Assembly: GCA_965218495.1 (NCBI GenBank)
Contig: OZ244626.1
Coordinates: forward strand, 3,224,001-3,288,000
Reading direction: 5' to 3'
Length of the DNA stretch: 64,000 nucleotides
From: G965218495 sp965218495
GTDB lineage: Bacteria > Bacteroidota > Rhodothermia > Rhodothermales > Bin80
Shown: positions 38,501 through 53,500 of the stretch, in pieces
How the letters are laid out: each line of letters begins with the position of its first letter
Position numbering within the stretch: the first letter of the stretch is position 1
Notes under the pieces: model-generated
What the model saw: only the letters and a program-made list of their open reading frames with translations
Told to the model about the DNA's origin: nothing
Database searches by the model: none
Translations under genes and position numbers: made by a program

Positions 38501-41500
38501 AGTCTACATGACAGCAGGTACGCAAACCGCGTGCCGTGCTGTATCATATCAATGAATTCTGCATCCGCACGATATGAAACGGTTCGAAGAGCTCTTTGCC
38601 GAGCTTCAGCACAAAGTACAAACGCAGGACCCTACTTCGCGTACCGTCAGGGCGGTAAACGATGGTCCCCATGCCATCGGCAAGAAGATTCTTGAAGAGG
38701 CTGCGGAAGTCTGGATGGCTGCGCAGCACGAAAGCCGCTTGAGGTGCGCAGAAGAGATCTCGCAGCTGCTCTACCATGTGCACGTCATGATGATTGCGCT
38801 TGGGCTGGAGCTGGAAGATGTCTATCGCTACCTGTAACGAAACCATGCTCTGGATCGCTCTACCCAACAAAGGCGTGCTGTCGGAAGGCGCTGTGTCCCT
38901 GATTGAGGCAGCCGGATATTCTTGCCGGCGCACCGGACGTGAGCTGTCCGTGCAAGACAGCGCGCAGAACGTAACCTTCACGTTCCTGCGGCCGCGCGAC
39001 ATCGCCACGTACGTCGATAACGGTGTTCTGGACTTGGGCATCACTGGACGCGACCTGCTCCTTGAAGGCCAGGCTCCCCTTATTCAGGTGCTGCCGCTTG
39101 GCTTTGGCAAGGCGCGCCTCTGTTATGCCGCGCCGATTGGCTCAGGACTCACGCTTGCGGACTTGGGCGGTCTGCGCATCGCCACCACATTTACCAACCT
39201 GGTTTCCGAGGATCTGCGGAAGCGAGGGCTAAAGGCCCGCCTCGTGCCACTTGATGGCGCCGTGGAAGTTTCTGTTAAGCTTGGCGTAGCCGATGTAATC
39301 GCTGACCTTGTACAGACCGGGACGACACTTTTTCACGCGGGGCTGGAAACTATCGGCCCGCCCATCCTGGAATCCGAAGCAATTCTGGTCGCCCGCCCAC
39401 CGGCACTCAAGCAGGACGAGGGCGTGCACCGATTTCTTTCACGCGTCCGCGGCATCATTCTCGCCAAGCAGTACATCGTGGTGGAATACGACTGCCCTTC
39501 AGATGTGCTTGAGGCGGCATGTGCCATCACTCCCGGCATTGAGGCACCTACGATTGCGCCGCTTAGCCGCCCGGGCTGGGTGGCAATAAAGGCTATGGCC
39601 CAGCGTAGCGAAGCGAACCGAATCATGGACGAGCTTGAAGCTCTGGGTGCCAAAGGCATTATCATAATGGATATCCGTACATGTCGTATATAGAGCCATG
39701 CGTGCACTTCTTTGCCTCTTGCTTGTTGGCGCCGCGCAGGTGAACCAGGCGCAGCCCACGCTGGTGGAAACGCTGGAGTCCATCATCGCTACACAGCCCG
39801 ACGCTACCGTGGCAGTCGCCATCCGCGACCCGGCCACGGGAACAGAGGTCAACCTCAGGGCGGACAGCACCTTTCATGCCGCAAGCACCATGAAGGTGCC
39901 CGTCATGATTGAAGCGTATCGACGTGCGGCTGAAGGAACACTTCTGCTGGACCACTCGCTCACCGTGTTGAATGCCTTTCGCTCCATCGTAGACGGCTCG
40001 CTCTACAGCATAGAAGATGACTCGGACGACGCGATCTACGAGCGTTTGGGCAAGGACATGACCTTCCGGGAGCTCATCCACCAGATGATGACCGTATCGT
40101 CCAACCTGGCGACGAATCTCCTCATTGACTACCTGGTAGCCGATTCCATTCAGCGCACCGTGGATCGGTTAGGCGCCTCCGGTATGCGCGTTTTGCGGGG
40201 CGTAGAGGACCTGAAGGCTTACGATCTCGGCCTGAGCAACCACACGTCTGCCCGGGCGCTAGCCGACCTGTTGGCGCACTTGCGAGAGGGCACGGCGGTG
40301 TCAAGTGCAGCCGACAGCGCCATGGTGGCTACCATGTTTCTGAGCGAGTTCAATGAGATGATACCTGCAGGACTCCCTGTTGAGGTGCGCGTAGCCAACA
40401 AGACTGGGTGGATCACGCGCATCCACCACGACGCCGCCATCGTGTACCCGCCGTCAGGCGAGTCCTATGTGCTTGTCATCCTTACCCGCGGCGTGTATGA
40501 TCGCGCTGCGTCAGCAGACCTGGGCGCCCGCCTCGCACGGGCCGTGCATGCGTGGCTGAGGCCATAGCAGCGTCACAGACCTTCGTGCAGCGGCTTGTCG
40601 GACGCGATCGCCTCCAGCTGCTCAAGCCTGCGCTTCATGTCTTGGCGCTCCTCTTTGGCCGCATCGAGCCTTTCGAAAAGCGCTTTCGCTTCACCAGCGG
40701 TGAGCCTGGGGCGCACACGACGGTCTGCAATCTGCCAAAGCACCAGAAGGATTGCCCCGGCCACGACGACTATTGCGCCGAAGAGTAGGAGAACAGGCAT
40801 AGCTTGGGCCTAGGGTGCTTCGGGCGAATGTAAGGAGTTGCCTAACATCTTGCGTCGACGCGACCGTACATGCCAGGAGTCCCGGTGTTCCAGCATACTT
40901 GTTTGGACGTTGCCGTGCAGCCACGCACCAATGCAGCGCGCGGCCTGCGACGTAGGTAACAGATGGATATGGTGCTACCCCGGGACACGTCTGGCTCGAA
41001 GCAGCTAGCGCTCAAAGCAGAGAGAGGTGGGCTGCAGCGCATGTCGCAATAGGGCAGTCAGTTGGAGCGTTGATGCGTAGTCAGCGTTCAGCAACGAGCG
41101 AGCCAACCAACAGTCCTGGTGGAGTTCCGGTGGCAACCCACACCTCGTTAGCGAGTGTTTCTCGCCTGGGCTCGAAAACCTGGCTGCGGTGCGGACGCTG
41201 CCAAGATCGTGCATGGTGCAGCGCCCAGCGGTGTGAAACGCAAGCTGGCACGCAGCGTCCTTTCACAAATTCTTCAGAATGTGATCTGCTATGGGAATTG
41301 CGATACGAGCACCTTTTCGGTTGCCCGCCGCGAAAAATAGCTCAAACAAGGGGCTATTTCTCGAATTCTTTAGCGTACGTGAGGTGCTCGCGACGCGGCT
41401 GAACACGCTATTCAAACGGTCCTTGTATAGCTGTGCAATGTGCTCGCTCCCTTGCAGTCGCTTTTGCCCTGCTTCAATGCCATAAAGTGTTGGCTGAGTA

Positions 41501-44500
41501 TATTCAACGTATCCCTTGTTCCAGTATTCACGTCCGCCGAAGACTCGATCCAACTGGCTCGCCAGTTGGATCGTTGGTTCATTCTTTCCTGGCATCATGC
41601 GAGTGACCGCCATGAGCGGGAAAAGAATCCAGCAGTCAATCTTTTGGGTTTTAGCTATGGCTTCAACCGTAGTCCAAGAGACTTCAGTCGCAAACGGATC
41701 CAGAAACATCAGGGCGCGCTCATTCCATGACATCTTCCGGCAAAACCTGGGCACGTAAATGTTCGCATCTTCGCATTTAACCTCGATATCGAGACTAGGG
41801 TGCTTTTGCTTTAATTTCTCCTCGAGCGACTTCACACACTCGTGGTCGTTGTCGATGAATCTGAAGTGGTCGAAGGCCTTGTTTTCTATTTCAAGTGCAA
41901 GCGTGGCTGATCCTTTATGCAATTCGGCCATCTCAGCATACCCGTCGCCCAGCTGCGCAAACAAACTGGGCCTTTCACCCAGCCGCTGCACCTCGGCATC
42001 AGGCATCTTGTATCGACCGGATCCGGCAAAGGCATCGACGTAGATTAGCCGAAAGGGAGCGCTCTTTAATGCCGTCGTATAACTATCCATGTACTCTCGC
42101 AGAATTTTCAGTTTCTGCTTAGTCCGGTACTGCCAAAACTTGGGGTTTTCTCACCCATAGCTTATCGTTCGCCCTTAGGGCATCTGTGTCCATGTCCTGC
42201 CTTCCAACACTGCAGCAGTTCCCCCTTGTTTGTTTCGCACTCCTCCCAGCTGCTTGAGGAAAAACGCTACGCCTGCCTCGCAAGCCTGGTCCCGCAAGTC
42301 GCGCGCCCAGTCGATATTCATAGGTCTGGCTCCAGGTCCGCTCTCTCCTCCAACGATGATCCACTGAAGTGTATTCTTATCCAACCACTCTCTTAGATCA
42401 ACACGCGCAAGCAACGGCTCAACGGACACAAATCGGACAGTGGCTGGCAGGCGCGCCAACACGGTAATCCGCGGAGCGTATTTCTGGTTTTCGACTGAAG
42501 TGCCAATCCAGACATTTTTCGGCCAGCCGCCGTCAAATAAAGCGTTGTGCTCATTCCACCATCCGACTGCACGCCCCGGCCGTTTTGTGAGAATCTGAAA
42601 CACATGATCTCGCTCGTCCGCCGCACGCTTCATGACTTCGAATATCTCAGTTATGAATTCATACGGCACCCTGGGGTGAAACAAATCCGACATGCTGTTG
42701 ACAAATACGCGCCGCCTTTTCACCCAGGAGAGGGGGCGTTCCAAGCGCTCACGGAGAAGCCGGACATGAGTCGGGCCGCTTTCATAGCCAGGGACAGCCA
42801 TCCCCCTTAAGCGAGGGTAAAGGGCAAACATGTAGCAGTTATCGCACCCGGGCGAAACGCGCGTACACCCAGTCACAGGATTCCACGTCTCGTCGGTCCA
42901 TTCGATGTTCGATGGCATGGGGATTGTGACCTAGAGTTGCCGGTGTTTAGACGTGCCGAACAGTTCACGTTGCAGGCGTTCCTTTTACCTTGTGGATGTC
43001 CGACAAGTGCCCTGTCGGCCTACAGATCAGCAGTTCTGCGCGACATAGCCGTTGAGTACGTGAACCAGGAGTCTGTGCCGCAGAAACGACTTCCAGCTAC
43101 GGTGGCCGGAAAGGACAGCACCCATGAGAGACTACCCAATTGGAAAAGTGACTTTTAGTGCATGCCATATATAGTATCAGTACGCAACACACATGCTATA
43201 CTCACATCTTCCTACGGCACCAAGCCAATAGTGTTTCGCTCCTACGACGATGCGTAGATGTTTCTCATGCCCCCGTCACTGCTGGTCTGGTTGCCGGTCA
43301 ACCAACTGGCCCCCTCTTTGCCCACAGCGGTGAGGGGGTTGGATTTGCATGCATTGTCCACAATCAGAGTGTAGCTCTACCATTGGGCTCTGGCGCGCCA
43401 GCTGTCTGATTTTGTGCGTCGCGTCCGACCTCCGCTTAGCGCCTGCACCAGATCAGCCAACCGCCAAGACAACCAAGCCGCTGCTCCGTAAGCCAAGCCG
43501 CACGGCCAGATTTGATTCTCTCGTGACATGACGTCCACTGCAGCAGTGCTAAATGCACTGCCGTAAGAAATCAGCGTCCACTATCTGCTGAAGCGGCAGC
43601 CTGCTGCGTGGCGTTTTCCCCTGCCACAAAATAATGCTTGCCTACGGCGCACGCAGCGCAGATCTAGGCCAAGGCCCCTTCGGGCGCGCGCGCTGCCCGA
43701 GCAGAAAAAGAATTCGCACTGTCCTCGTCCGCAATCAGCGAAGTCGATTCCGACCCTTCCTCCAAACTGCCTACGACGATCGTTTCCAGGTTTTCAATCC
43801 GCTTCTTGGCGGACTGCAGCGCAATTTCGTTCTGCTTGATGCGCTCCAGCAGGTTGCCATCCACCTCGGACTTTTCCTTCTTGTATTCAATCCAACTCAT
43901 CCAACCCGCAAGCATCAAGGCGGCCAGTGGAACTAGGACCCAAAGCATATGTGATATAGAATCGGTTTGTACCTTAGAAGGTATGCCTACGTTTGAAAAA
44001 AGTTGCCTATGATCGCCGTACTTCGGCGCCTGCTCCCGTTCCTTTCCCGCGGCCGCCATGCGACCAAGGCCCGGCTTGAACAAATGCTGGGCGAATCTAT
44101 CCGCGACTTATCGCTCTACGAGCAGGCCTTGCGCCACCGGTCTATCAAGCCCAACCAGCCCGGGAGCCGCCTGAATTCGAATGAACGTCTGGAATTTCTG
44201 GGCGATGCCGTCCTTGGCCTGGTGGTAGCAGAATACTTGTACGAATTGTTTCCGGGCGAAATGGAGGGCTTCCTCACGCCGCTGCGCGCCAAATTGGTCA
44301 AGGGATCGGCGCTGACCAACGTTGCACGGTCCCTAAGCTTGGGCGCCGCAATTGAGATGAGCAGCAGGGCAGCACAGCATGGCGGGCGCGACCAAGACGC
44401 GTTGCTGGCCGACGCCCTTGAAGCAGTGATCGGAGCGCTGTACTTGGACCGTGGGCTCCATATCACCAAGCGATTCATCCATCGTTCAATGCTGGAGGGC

Positions 44501-47500
44501 GTCAACCTTGAGGCTCTGGCAGCGCGGCAGGACAACTTCAAGAGCCTGCTTCAGGAGTATGCACAAGCCCGCGGATGGCCCCACCCCACCTATACCGTTG
44601 TAGACACCAAAGGGCCACCGCATTCGAGGGTGTTCAAGGTTGCAGTGGATGTCGGCAACCAGGTGCGCGGCAAGGGCCACGCACCTTCGAAGAAAGAGGC
44701 CGAGCAACTGGCCTCGCGCGCTGCCCTGTCAAAGCTCAAGAGGCAGGAAACCAATCAGACCAAGAAGAAGAACTACAAGGGCCAGCTGCATCAACTTGTG
44801 CAAGCCAGGGGCTGGCCCAAGCCCCAGTACCGGGTCATCGATCAGCAGGGCCCGCCACATTCCCCGACCTTCACGGTAGAAGTCCAGGTGGGCACGATGG
44901 CATGCGCGAAGCAACAGGCAGGCAACAAAAAGGAAGCAGAACACAAGGCTGCTCGCAAAGCACTGGAGAAGCTCGCGCAACGAACAGCGAATACCGCAGA
45001 TCGTTAGATGTGGCTTCCTGAAGCCTGCCCGTTTGCCACGCTATGAGTATTGATATGGGTTTTGGTGAGCACTTTGAGGATCGCCATATCGGCCCCTCGG
45101 CACAAGATATTCAAGCTATGCTTCGAGTGCTGGGCGTCAGCACGCTCGAGGAGCTGGTCCGCCAAGCCGTCCCGGATGCTATTCGCACAAAGTCGCCACT
45201 CAACCTGCCGCCCCGGTGTGAAGAACACGCGCTCTTGGACCTCGTCCGCGACATCGGGCATGAGAACCAGGTTTTCCGGTCCTACATCGGCATGGGATAC
45301 CATGACACGGTGACGCCGCGCCCCATCCTGCGAGGCATCATGGAGAACCCGTCTTGGTACACGCAATACACGCCGTATCAAGCGGAAATTTCACAGGGAC
45401 GCCTGGAAGCACTCTTGAACTTCCAGACTATGGTGATCGACCTCACCGGCATGGAGATTGCCAATGCATCGCTGCTCGATGAAGGCACAGCTGCCGCTGA
45501 GGCGATGATGATGTTTCATCGGCTAGCACGCACGAAGGAAAAGGACACGTTTCTTGTGTCGGATGCGTGCCATCCGCAAACCATCGGTATCGTGGAGGCT
45601 CGGGCGGAGCCCCTTGGTATCCAAATCGACGTGGGTGACCACCGCGCATGGTCCTTCGCGCCGCAAGTGTTCGGCGCACTGGTGCAGTATCCAGCGACCG
45701 ACGGCGCACTGAATGACTACCGCGACTGCATTGAGGACGCGCACGCTTCCGGCGCCAATGTCGCTGTCTGTGCGGACCTGTTAAGCCTCGCGATTCTGGA
45801 AGCACCCGGCGAGTTGGGGGCCGATGCAGTGGTCGGCAACTCACAGCGCTTTGGCGTGCCGCTAGGCTATGGCGGCCCGCATGCTGCCTTTTTTGCTACG
45901 CGTGAAGCCTACAAGCGCCAAGTGCCTGGACGCATGATCGGCGTTTCCGTCGATGCGGATGGCAAGCCTGCACTGCGCATGGCGCTGCAGATGCGTGAGC
46001 AGCACATAAAGCGCGCACGTGCAACCAGTAACATTTGTACCGCGCAGGTGCTTTTGGCCGTCATTGCACAGGCCTATGCCCTATACCATGGCCCCGATGG
46101 CCTGCGGCGCATCGCCACCCGCGTCCACAGCCTCTCGCGGGTACTGGCGGCCGGCCTGCAGAGCTTGGGCTATACGCTCCGGCATCAGGAATACTTCGAC
46201 ACCATTTGCGTTGACCAAGCTCCCGCAAATTTACGATTGATCGCCGAGCATGAGGAGGTTAACCTGCGCTACCTTCCCGATGGCGCTGTCACCATCGCGC
46301 TGGATGAAACTGTCCTGGCGGAGGACCTTACACGCCTGCTCTACATATTCGGCAAGGCCGCGGCATGCACGGCGTTTATTACCGCGGAAATGGTCGCCGC
46401 CGAACTTGAGCCCGGCTACCACGGCGCACATGCGCGTGCGACGCCATTCATGGAGCATCAAATCTTCGCACGGTATCACTCGGAGACCGAGCTGATGCGC
46501 TACCTGCACCGACTGGCATCGCGCGACCTGTCGCTCACCACAAGCATGATCCCGCTCGGATCCTGCACGATGAAGCTGAATGCGGCAACGCAGCTCGCGC
46601 CGGTCACATGGGCGTGGTTCAGCCGCATGCACCCGTTTGCTCCGCCACGCCAGGCCAAAGGATACCAGCGAATCTTTCAGGACCTGGAAACATGGCTCGC
46701 CGAAATCACCGGATTTGACGGCGTCTCGCTGCAACCCAACTCCGGGGCCTCCGGCGAATATGCCGGCCTGCTGGTAATCCGAGCGTGGCATGCGAGTCGA
46801 GGCGACCACCATCGTACCGTATGCATCGTACCCGACTCTGCGCACGGCACCAACCCGGCGAGCGCAGTGATGGCAGGCATGCAAGTGGTGGTGGTAAAGA
46901 CTACCCCCAAGGGCAACATCGACCTGCGAGACTTGACGGCCAAGGTCACGCAGCATAAGGATCGGCTGGCCGCATTCATGGTCACCTACCCGTCCACCTT
47001 CGGTGTCTTTGACGAAGATATCCGCGAAATCTGCGACCTCATCCACCAGCACGGCGGCCAGGTCTATATGGATGGCGCGAATATGAATGCCCAGGTCGGT
47101 TTGTGCCGCCCGGGGACCTATGGCCCTGACGTGTGTCACCTCAACCTTCATAAGACTTTTGCCATCCCGCATGGCGGGGGCGGCCCGGGCATGGGCCCGA
47201 TATGCGTTGCGGCACACCTGAAGCCATTCTTGCCCGGGCACCCGGTCATTCCTACCGGAGGCATTCAGGCCATCGGGCCCGTGGCTGCCGCGCCCTTCGG
47301 CAGCGCGAGCATCCTGCTGATTTCGTGGGCATACATCTCGCTCTTGGGCGAGCGCGGCCTGAAGCGCAGCGCCATGGTCGCAATCCTGAACGCCAACTAC
47401 CTGGCAGAGCGGCTTGAGGAATGCTATCCGGTACTCTTCCGTGGCACACGCGGGCGCGTGGCGCACGAGTTTATTCTGGACCTACGTCACTTCAAGCGCG

Positions 47501-50500
47501 AATGCGGCATTGACGCCCTGGACATTGCCAAGCGCCTTATTGATTACGGGTACCATGCGCCGACGATGAGTTGGCCCGTGGTCGGCACCATGATGGTGGA
47601 GCCTACCGAAAGCGAATGCAAGGCCGAACTTGACCGCTTTGTCGACGCATTGCGGTCCATTCGCCGGGAAATTGATGCCGTCGCCACCGGCAGAGCAGAC
47701 CCCGTGCTGAATCCGCTGAAGCAGGCGCCACATACCGTAGCGCAGGTCAGCGCTGAACGATACGACCTGCCGTATTCAAGAGAACAGGCCGCCTTCCCTT
47801 CGCCATGGACCCGTGAGCACAAGTTCTGGCCTAGGGTACGCCGCGTAGACAACGCGGCCGGGGACCGCAACCTCGTATGTACATGCCCGCCGGTCCAGGA
47901 GTACCAACCGGCATACGAAGACGGGGACGTGGCCGTTGTTTAGTCCATAGCTGAAGTTACTACAGCAAAACCAATTCGCACCGTGATAGAAAAGTCAAAA
48001 CAGTGGATGCGGGACTCAATCACCTTCAAGCTGCTTTCCATGGCAGTGGTGATCGTGCTGCTCATCATTCCATCCGTCATCATCTCCGTCCTCATTGAAG
48101 AGCGAAGCCGCACCGCCGACGAGGCCACCGAAGAGGTAAGCCAGAAGTGGGGCCATGCCCAGACCATCACGGGCCCCATGCTGGTGGTACCGTTCAAAGA
48201 GCTGCGCGAGACCGCCAGCGGGGAATTCGCGTCCAAAACGCGCCACGCATATTTCCTGCCGGAGTCCTTGCAGGTAAGTGGCACCATGGCGCCCAGCATG
48301 CGCTATCGGGGCATCTATGAGGTCACGGTCTATACCGCGGACCTTTCACTTCGCGGAAGTTTCGCTCCGCCCAGCTTCGCGGACTGGGAGGTAGATCCCG
48401 ATGCCATCCTGTGGAACGAGGCCTCGGTCGTCGTAGGAATTCATGACATGCGCGGAATCAATGAGGTGATCATGCTTTCGTGGAATGGAGAAGAAAGGGC
48501 GTTTGGTGGCGGCATCGAAGCCGATGGCGTAGTAAATACCGGCGTCAGCGCGCGGGTTGGTGCCATGCAAGGGGGCGATTTCACCTTTGACTTCAGCCTC
48601 AACGGCAGCCAATCCATTCAGGTGGTGCCCGCTGGCAAGAAGACCACGGTGGCACTCGAATCCTCCTGGCCTTCGCCCAAGTTCGATGGCGCCTTTTTGC
48701 CGGACACGCGCGAAATCAGCCAGGACGGCTTCACCGCGCAGTGGCACGTGCTGGACCTTAACCGCCCGTACCCGCAGCGTTGGCGCGACACCACGAACGG
48801 CATTATGGAATCAGCCTTCGGAGTAACGTTGGTCATGCCCGTGGACCACTATCGCAAAGCGCTGCGTGCCTCGCGGTACGCATTCATTGTGATTACGCTG
48901 ACGCTACTGACCTTCTTCCTGATTGAGGTACGCCAGAAAAAGCGTGCCCATCCGTTCCAATACATCCTGGTGGGACTGATGCTGTGCCTCTTCTATACGC
49001 TCCTGCTGTCGATTTCGGAGCACGTCTCTTTCAACGCAGCGTACGCTCTCGCGGGTGTGGCCACCATCACCGCCATAGCTTGTTACATCCAGAGCGTTTA
49101 CCACTCGCGGGTACTGAGCATACTGACTGGCAGCGTCCTGGTTGTCATCTACCTCTTCATGTTCCTCTTGCTGCAGCTGGAAGACTATGCCCTTTTGTCC
49201 GGCAGTATTGGCCTCTTCATCGCCCTCGTCCTGACGATGTACCTGACACGTAAGGTCCAGTGGTACCGGCAGGAGTAGTCTCGCCTACAGTAGCGTCTGG
49301 TAATACTGGTATGTTTGAAGCGCAATAGCCTGCCAGCTGAAGTGGGCTTCAACACGCGCGCGGCCGTGTCGCCCATAGTCCGCGCAGCGTACCGGATCCG
49401 CCATCAGGCCGCTTAGGGCTTTCGCTAATGCATGCGCGAAAGTAGCCGGTTCGTAGTCGACCAAAATCCCAGTCTTGCCGTTTTGGACCACAGCCGGGAT
49501 ACCCCCGACCTTTGAAGCCACGACCGCGGTTTCGCAGGCCATCGCCTCGAGGTTAATGATGCCAAACGGCTCATATACCGAGGGGCACACAAACACGCGT
49601 GCATGCGAGTAGAGCACGATCAGGTCCGGGCGCGGCATCATCTCTTGTATCCAAACCACGCGGTGCGTCCCCGCAGCCTGAACGCGTTCAACTTTGGCCG
49701 CCATCTCTTCTGCGATTTCTATCGTGTCCGGCGCGCCCGCGGCCAAGACTATTTGCATCCCGGGCGCCAAGTGCTCAATGGCGTTGACCAGGTGAATGAT
49801 GCCTTTTTGGCGCGTGATGCGGCCCACGAACAGCACAAACGGAATGTTCGGGTCAACCCCATAGCGCCGAAGCACTTCCTCGTCAAATGTTGGCCGGTAC
49901 TCACCAGCGTCAATCCCATTGGGAATCACCGTCACGCGCGCTGGGTCCACGCGGTAGAGCGAAGTCACATCGCGTAGCATCTGCTCCGATACCGCGATAA
50001 CACCATCCGCATTTTCGTACGCGGTTCTTTCCAGCCAGCTGCTGGCATGATAGGCTGTTCCCAGCTGCTCCACCTTCCATGGCCGATGAGGCTCCAGCGA
50101 GTGTGTAGTTAGGACCAGCTTTGCACCGGCTAGCTGCTTGACCAGACACCCAGCCCAATGCGAATACCATGTATGACAGTGGACGATGTCGGCCTGCGCG
50201 ACATAAGCGGCCATACGGATGTTGCGCTGCAGCGTGCTGAACAGCTTTGCGTGGCGCGCATCCTGTACACCGAGCTGGCCACCGCCTTGCACGCCTCGCA
50301 CCACGGGGTTGCCGCCGGGCAGGTGCTGGTCGCCAAAGCTGATGACCTGCACCGCGGTATGGCGCGCGAGTTCGCGCGTCAGGTACTCCACATGCACGCC
50401 TGCACCCCCATACACATGGGGCGGGTACTCGTTTGTAAGGATGGTAACGCGCATGGTCTCTTCAGGGATGCTTGGTGTCCAAAATAGCAAATGGACTGGT

Positions 50501-53500
50501 TGGCCTAGTAAAGCCCGCGTCACCTCGGGCATGGTTGGACAAGACCATTTGGATTACCTTCATGCAGTACAAGTCTGTGCACATGCCGCTACTGGAGACA
50601 CAGCCTGAGTCTCAGCGCCGTTTTGGCACCTTCGGTGGTGTCTTCACGCCCACGTTGCTGACGATTCTGGGGGTCATCATGTACCTGCGGGAGGGGTGGG
50701 TGATCGGCAATGCCGGCCTTTTGGGCGGCTTCCTGATCATAGCCCTCGCCTTCGTGATCACCATCTGCACGGGGCTGTCAATGTCGTCCATCACCTCAAA
50801 CATCAGAATCGGTGCCGGCGGCGCATACGCGATAATCTCCCAGTCCTTGGGACTGGAGGTGGGCGGCAGCCTGGGAATCCCGCGCTATATTTCGCAAGCG
50901 CTCGCGATCACGCTGTACATCTTCGGCTTCAGGGAGGCCTGGCTCTGGGTCTTTCCGACTCACTCGGGATTCCTGGTCGACCTTTCGGTCCTGCTTGTAC
51001 TCTGGGGCATCGCCTATAAGAGCGCGGACCTGGCCATCCGCGTACAGTACCTTGTCATGGCCGTAATCGGCGCGTCGCTGGTATCGATCGCCATAGCGGC
51101 CTTCACCGGATCGATGCAATATGACATAGCCGAAGTAGGGTTATGGGGGCGCTTTCCGGGTGCACCAGAAACGGGCTTTACTGGTACGTCATTCTGGGTC
51201 GTCTTCGCGGTCTTCTTCCCTGCCGCCACTGGCATCATGGCCGGTGCCAACATGTCAGGTGAGCTTAAGGACCCGCGCCGCAGTATTGCTACCGGAACCA
51301 TGGCCGCTATTGCGGTCAGTTTTGTGGTCTACATTCTGCTGGCGTACTGGGTTGCGCGCTCTGCCACACCCGAAGAGCTTGCTCAGAATTACTACGTGAT
51401 GGTCGATAAGGCGTACTGGGGACCGGCGGTGATCGCAGGCATCTTCGGTGCGACTTTTTCTTCCGCACTGGCTTCCATGGTGGGCGCGGCACGCATCATG
51501 CAAGCGATGGGAGAACACAGCGTGGTGCCGCGGAGCACATGGGTAGGTCGCCTCACCCGGCGCGGCGAGCCCCGCAACGCCATGCTGATTACGGGTGGAC
51601 TCGTCTTCGTGTCAATGCTGATTCGAGACCTGAATGCCATCGCCCCCCTTATCACGATATTCTTTCTGCTTACATACACGATGCTCAACGTTGTGGTACT
51701 CATAGAGCAGAGCCTGGGGCTGATCAGCTTCCGGCCCCTGCTGCGAGTTCCGCGTATCGTGCCTCTAATAGGGCTAGTCGGCTCCGTGTTTGCGATGTTC
51801 ATTATCAATCCTGTGGTAAGCTTGGTGTCGGTTGCTGTCGTGGTGGCGTTCTACTTCTTCCTGGCCAATCGCAAGATCAATGCGCCGTTTGAGGATGTGC
51901 GCAGCGGCTTGTTTACAGCGTTCTCGGAATGGGCTGCAAAAAAAGCAGTCGCTCTCCCTACCAAGCAGGAGCGGGCATGGAAGCCCAACCTGCTGATCCC
52001 CGTTGAGGACCCCGCTGTGATGCGCGACGCGTTTACGCTCATTGAAAACATCGCACGCCCAAATGGCGCGGTAAAGCTCTTTGGGATTAGCAGCCCGGCG
52101 GCGCCCTTGGACTTGGATGCCCAACTAGAACGGATGGCCCAGACGTACAGGGAGCACGGCGTGTTTTCATCGCATACTGTTCTCGACCACAATTCTTTTG
52201 CGAATGGGGTGATTTCCGGCATGCAGATGCTTCGGGGCAACTTCTTCAAGCCCAACATCGTCTTTCTGGGCATGCCGCGGGATGAAGAGCAGAACGCCGA
52301 ATACAGGCGCTTACTCAGTAAGGCCGCAAGCCTGGAAATGGGAGCACTCATTTACGCGCGGCACAGAGGGGCGTCGCTTGGGCAGCGGCGCTACGTCAAC
52401 GTGTGGGTGCGGGACCGGAGCCCCAACTGGCAGCTTTCATGGAATGTAGGCAACCTTAACCTGTCGGTGCTGACCGCCTATACGCTTATGCGTAACTGGA
52501 ATGCATCCATGCGCATCCTGACGGTTATCAAATCTGAGGACGACCGCGTGGGCGCCACGCGCTTTATGGAGCTACTCATGGATTTGGCACGCATCCCCAA
52601 CACAGAAGTCGTTGTCGCCTGTGGAGACTTTGCTACATATGTGGCCGAGGCACCGCTGGCCGACTTGCACCTGTTTGGGCTGCGCGATGAGCCTGACTTT
52701 GACTTCATCCGCTCGATGATAAAGCAGACAGGCGCAAGCTGCCTGTTCGTGCGGGATTCCGGTCGCGAGAATGTCTTCGCATAGCGATAAGCCAGAGGAG
52801 CCGGCAATCTCTTAGCATCTGCATGCGGCAAGCGTCGTCGTCGCTCACTCGAAGGAGATCTCCTCGGGTGTGTGCACAAAGAGCACATCGCGCAGCGTCG
52901 GGTAGTTCCTAAACACGTCGGCCCCGCGCTCGAGCAGGCTGTCCACGCCGAATCCGACCACTACCAGCGCCGCGAATTGGGACCGCTTTGCCACCATGGC
53001 CCGAAACGCACTCGCGGACTCAGTGGGAATGAACTCAATGTTCTTGTCCGAAATCGGCAGCCGCCCCTGCGACTGTTGGCGGCTGAATTCTTGCTTGACG
53101 TCACTGACCTGCGCCTTGGGCAGCGCGGCAAAGACCTGAATCGAAGCATCGTGCCAGGTCGGATGTCCCAGCAGAATGTAGCTCAGCAGGATCATCATGT
53201 TGGCATTCATGTGGTCGGACCACGTCAGCCAGATGTGGATGGCATCTCGCTCTCCAAAGTGATATTCCCCGTGCCGCAACACCAAGAGGGTCTTTTTCGT
53301 GCTCGCGGTAAAAACGCAGTGCTTAACGAGGTCCTCCACGATCTCCGGCGGATCAGACTTCGAGAATTCGAACATGACCATGTTGTTGGGCATGCCGGTA
53401 ACCCCGGGTATTTGCAGGCTTTGCGCCAGGGCCGACGTCATCGATGGACTCACGATCGTGTCCATGTAAACCGGGCTTTTTTGCCGGCGCGCCATTTCGA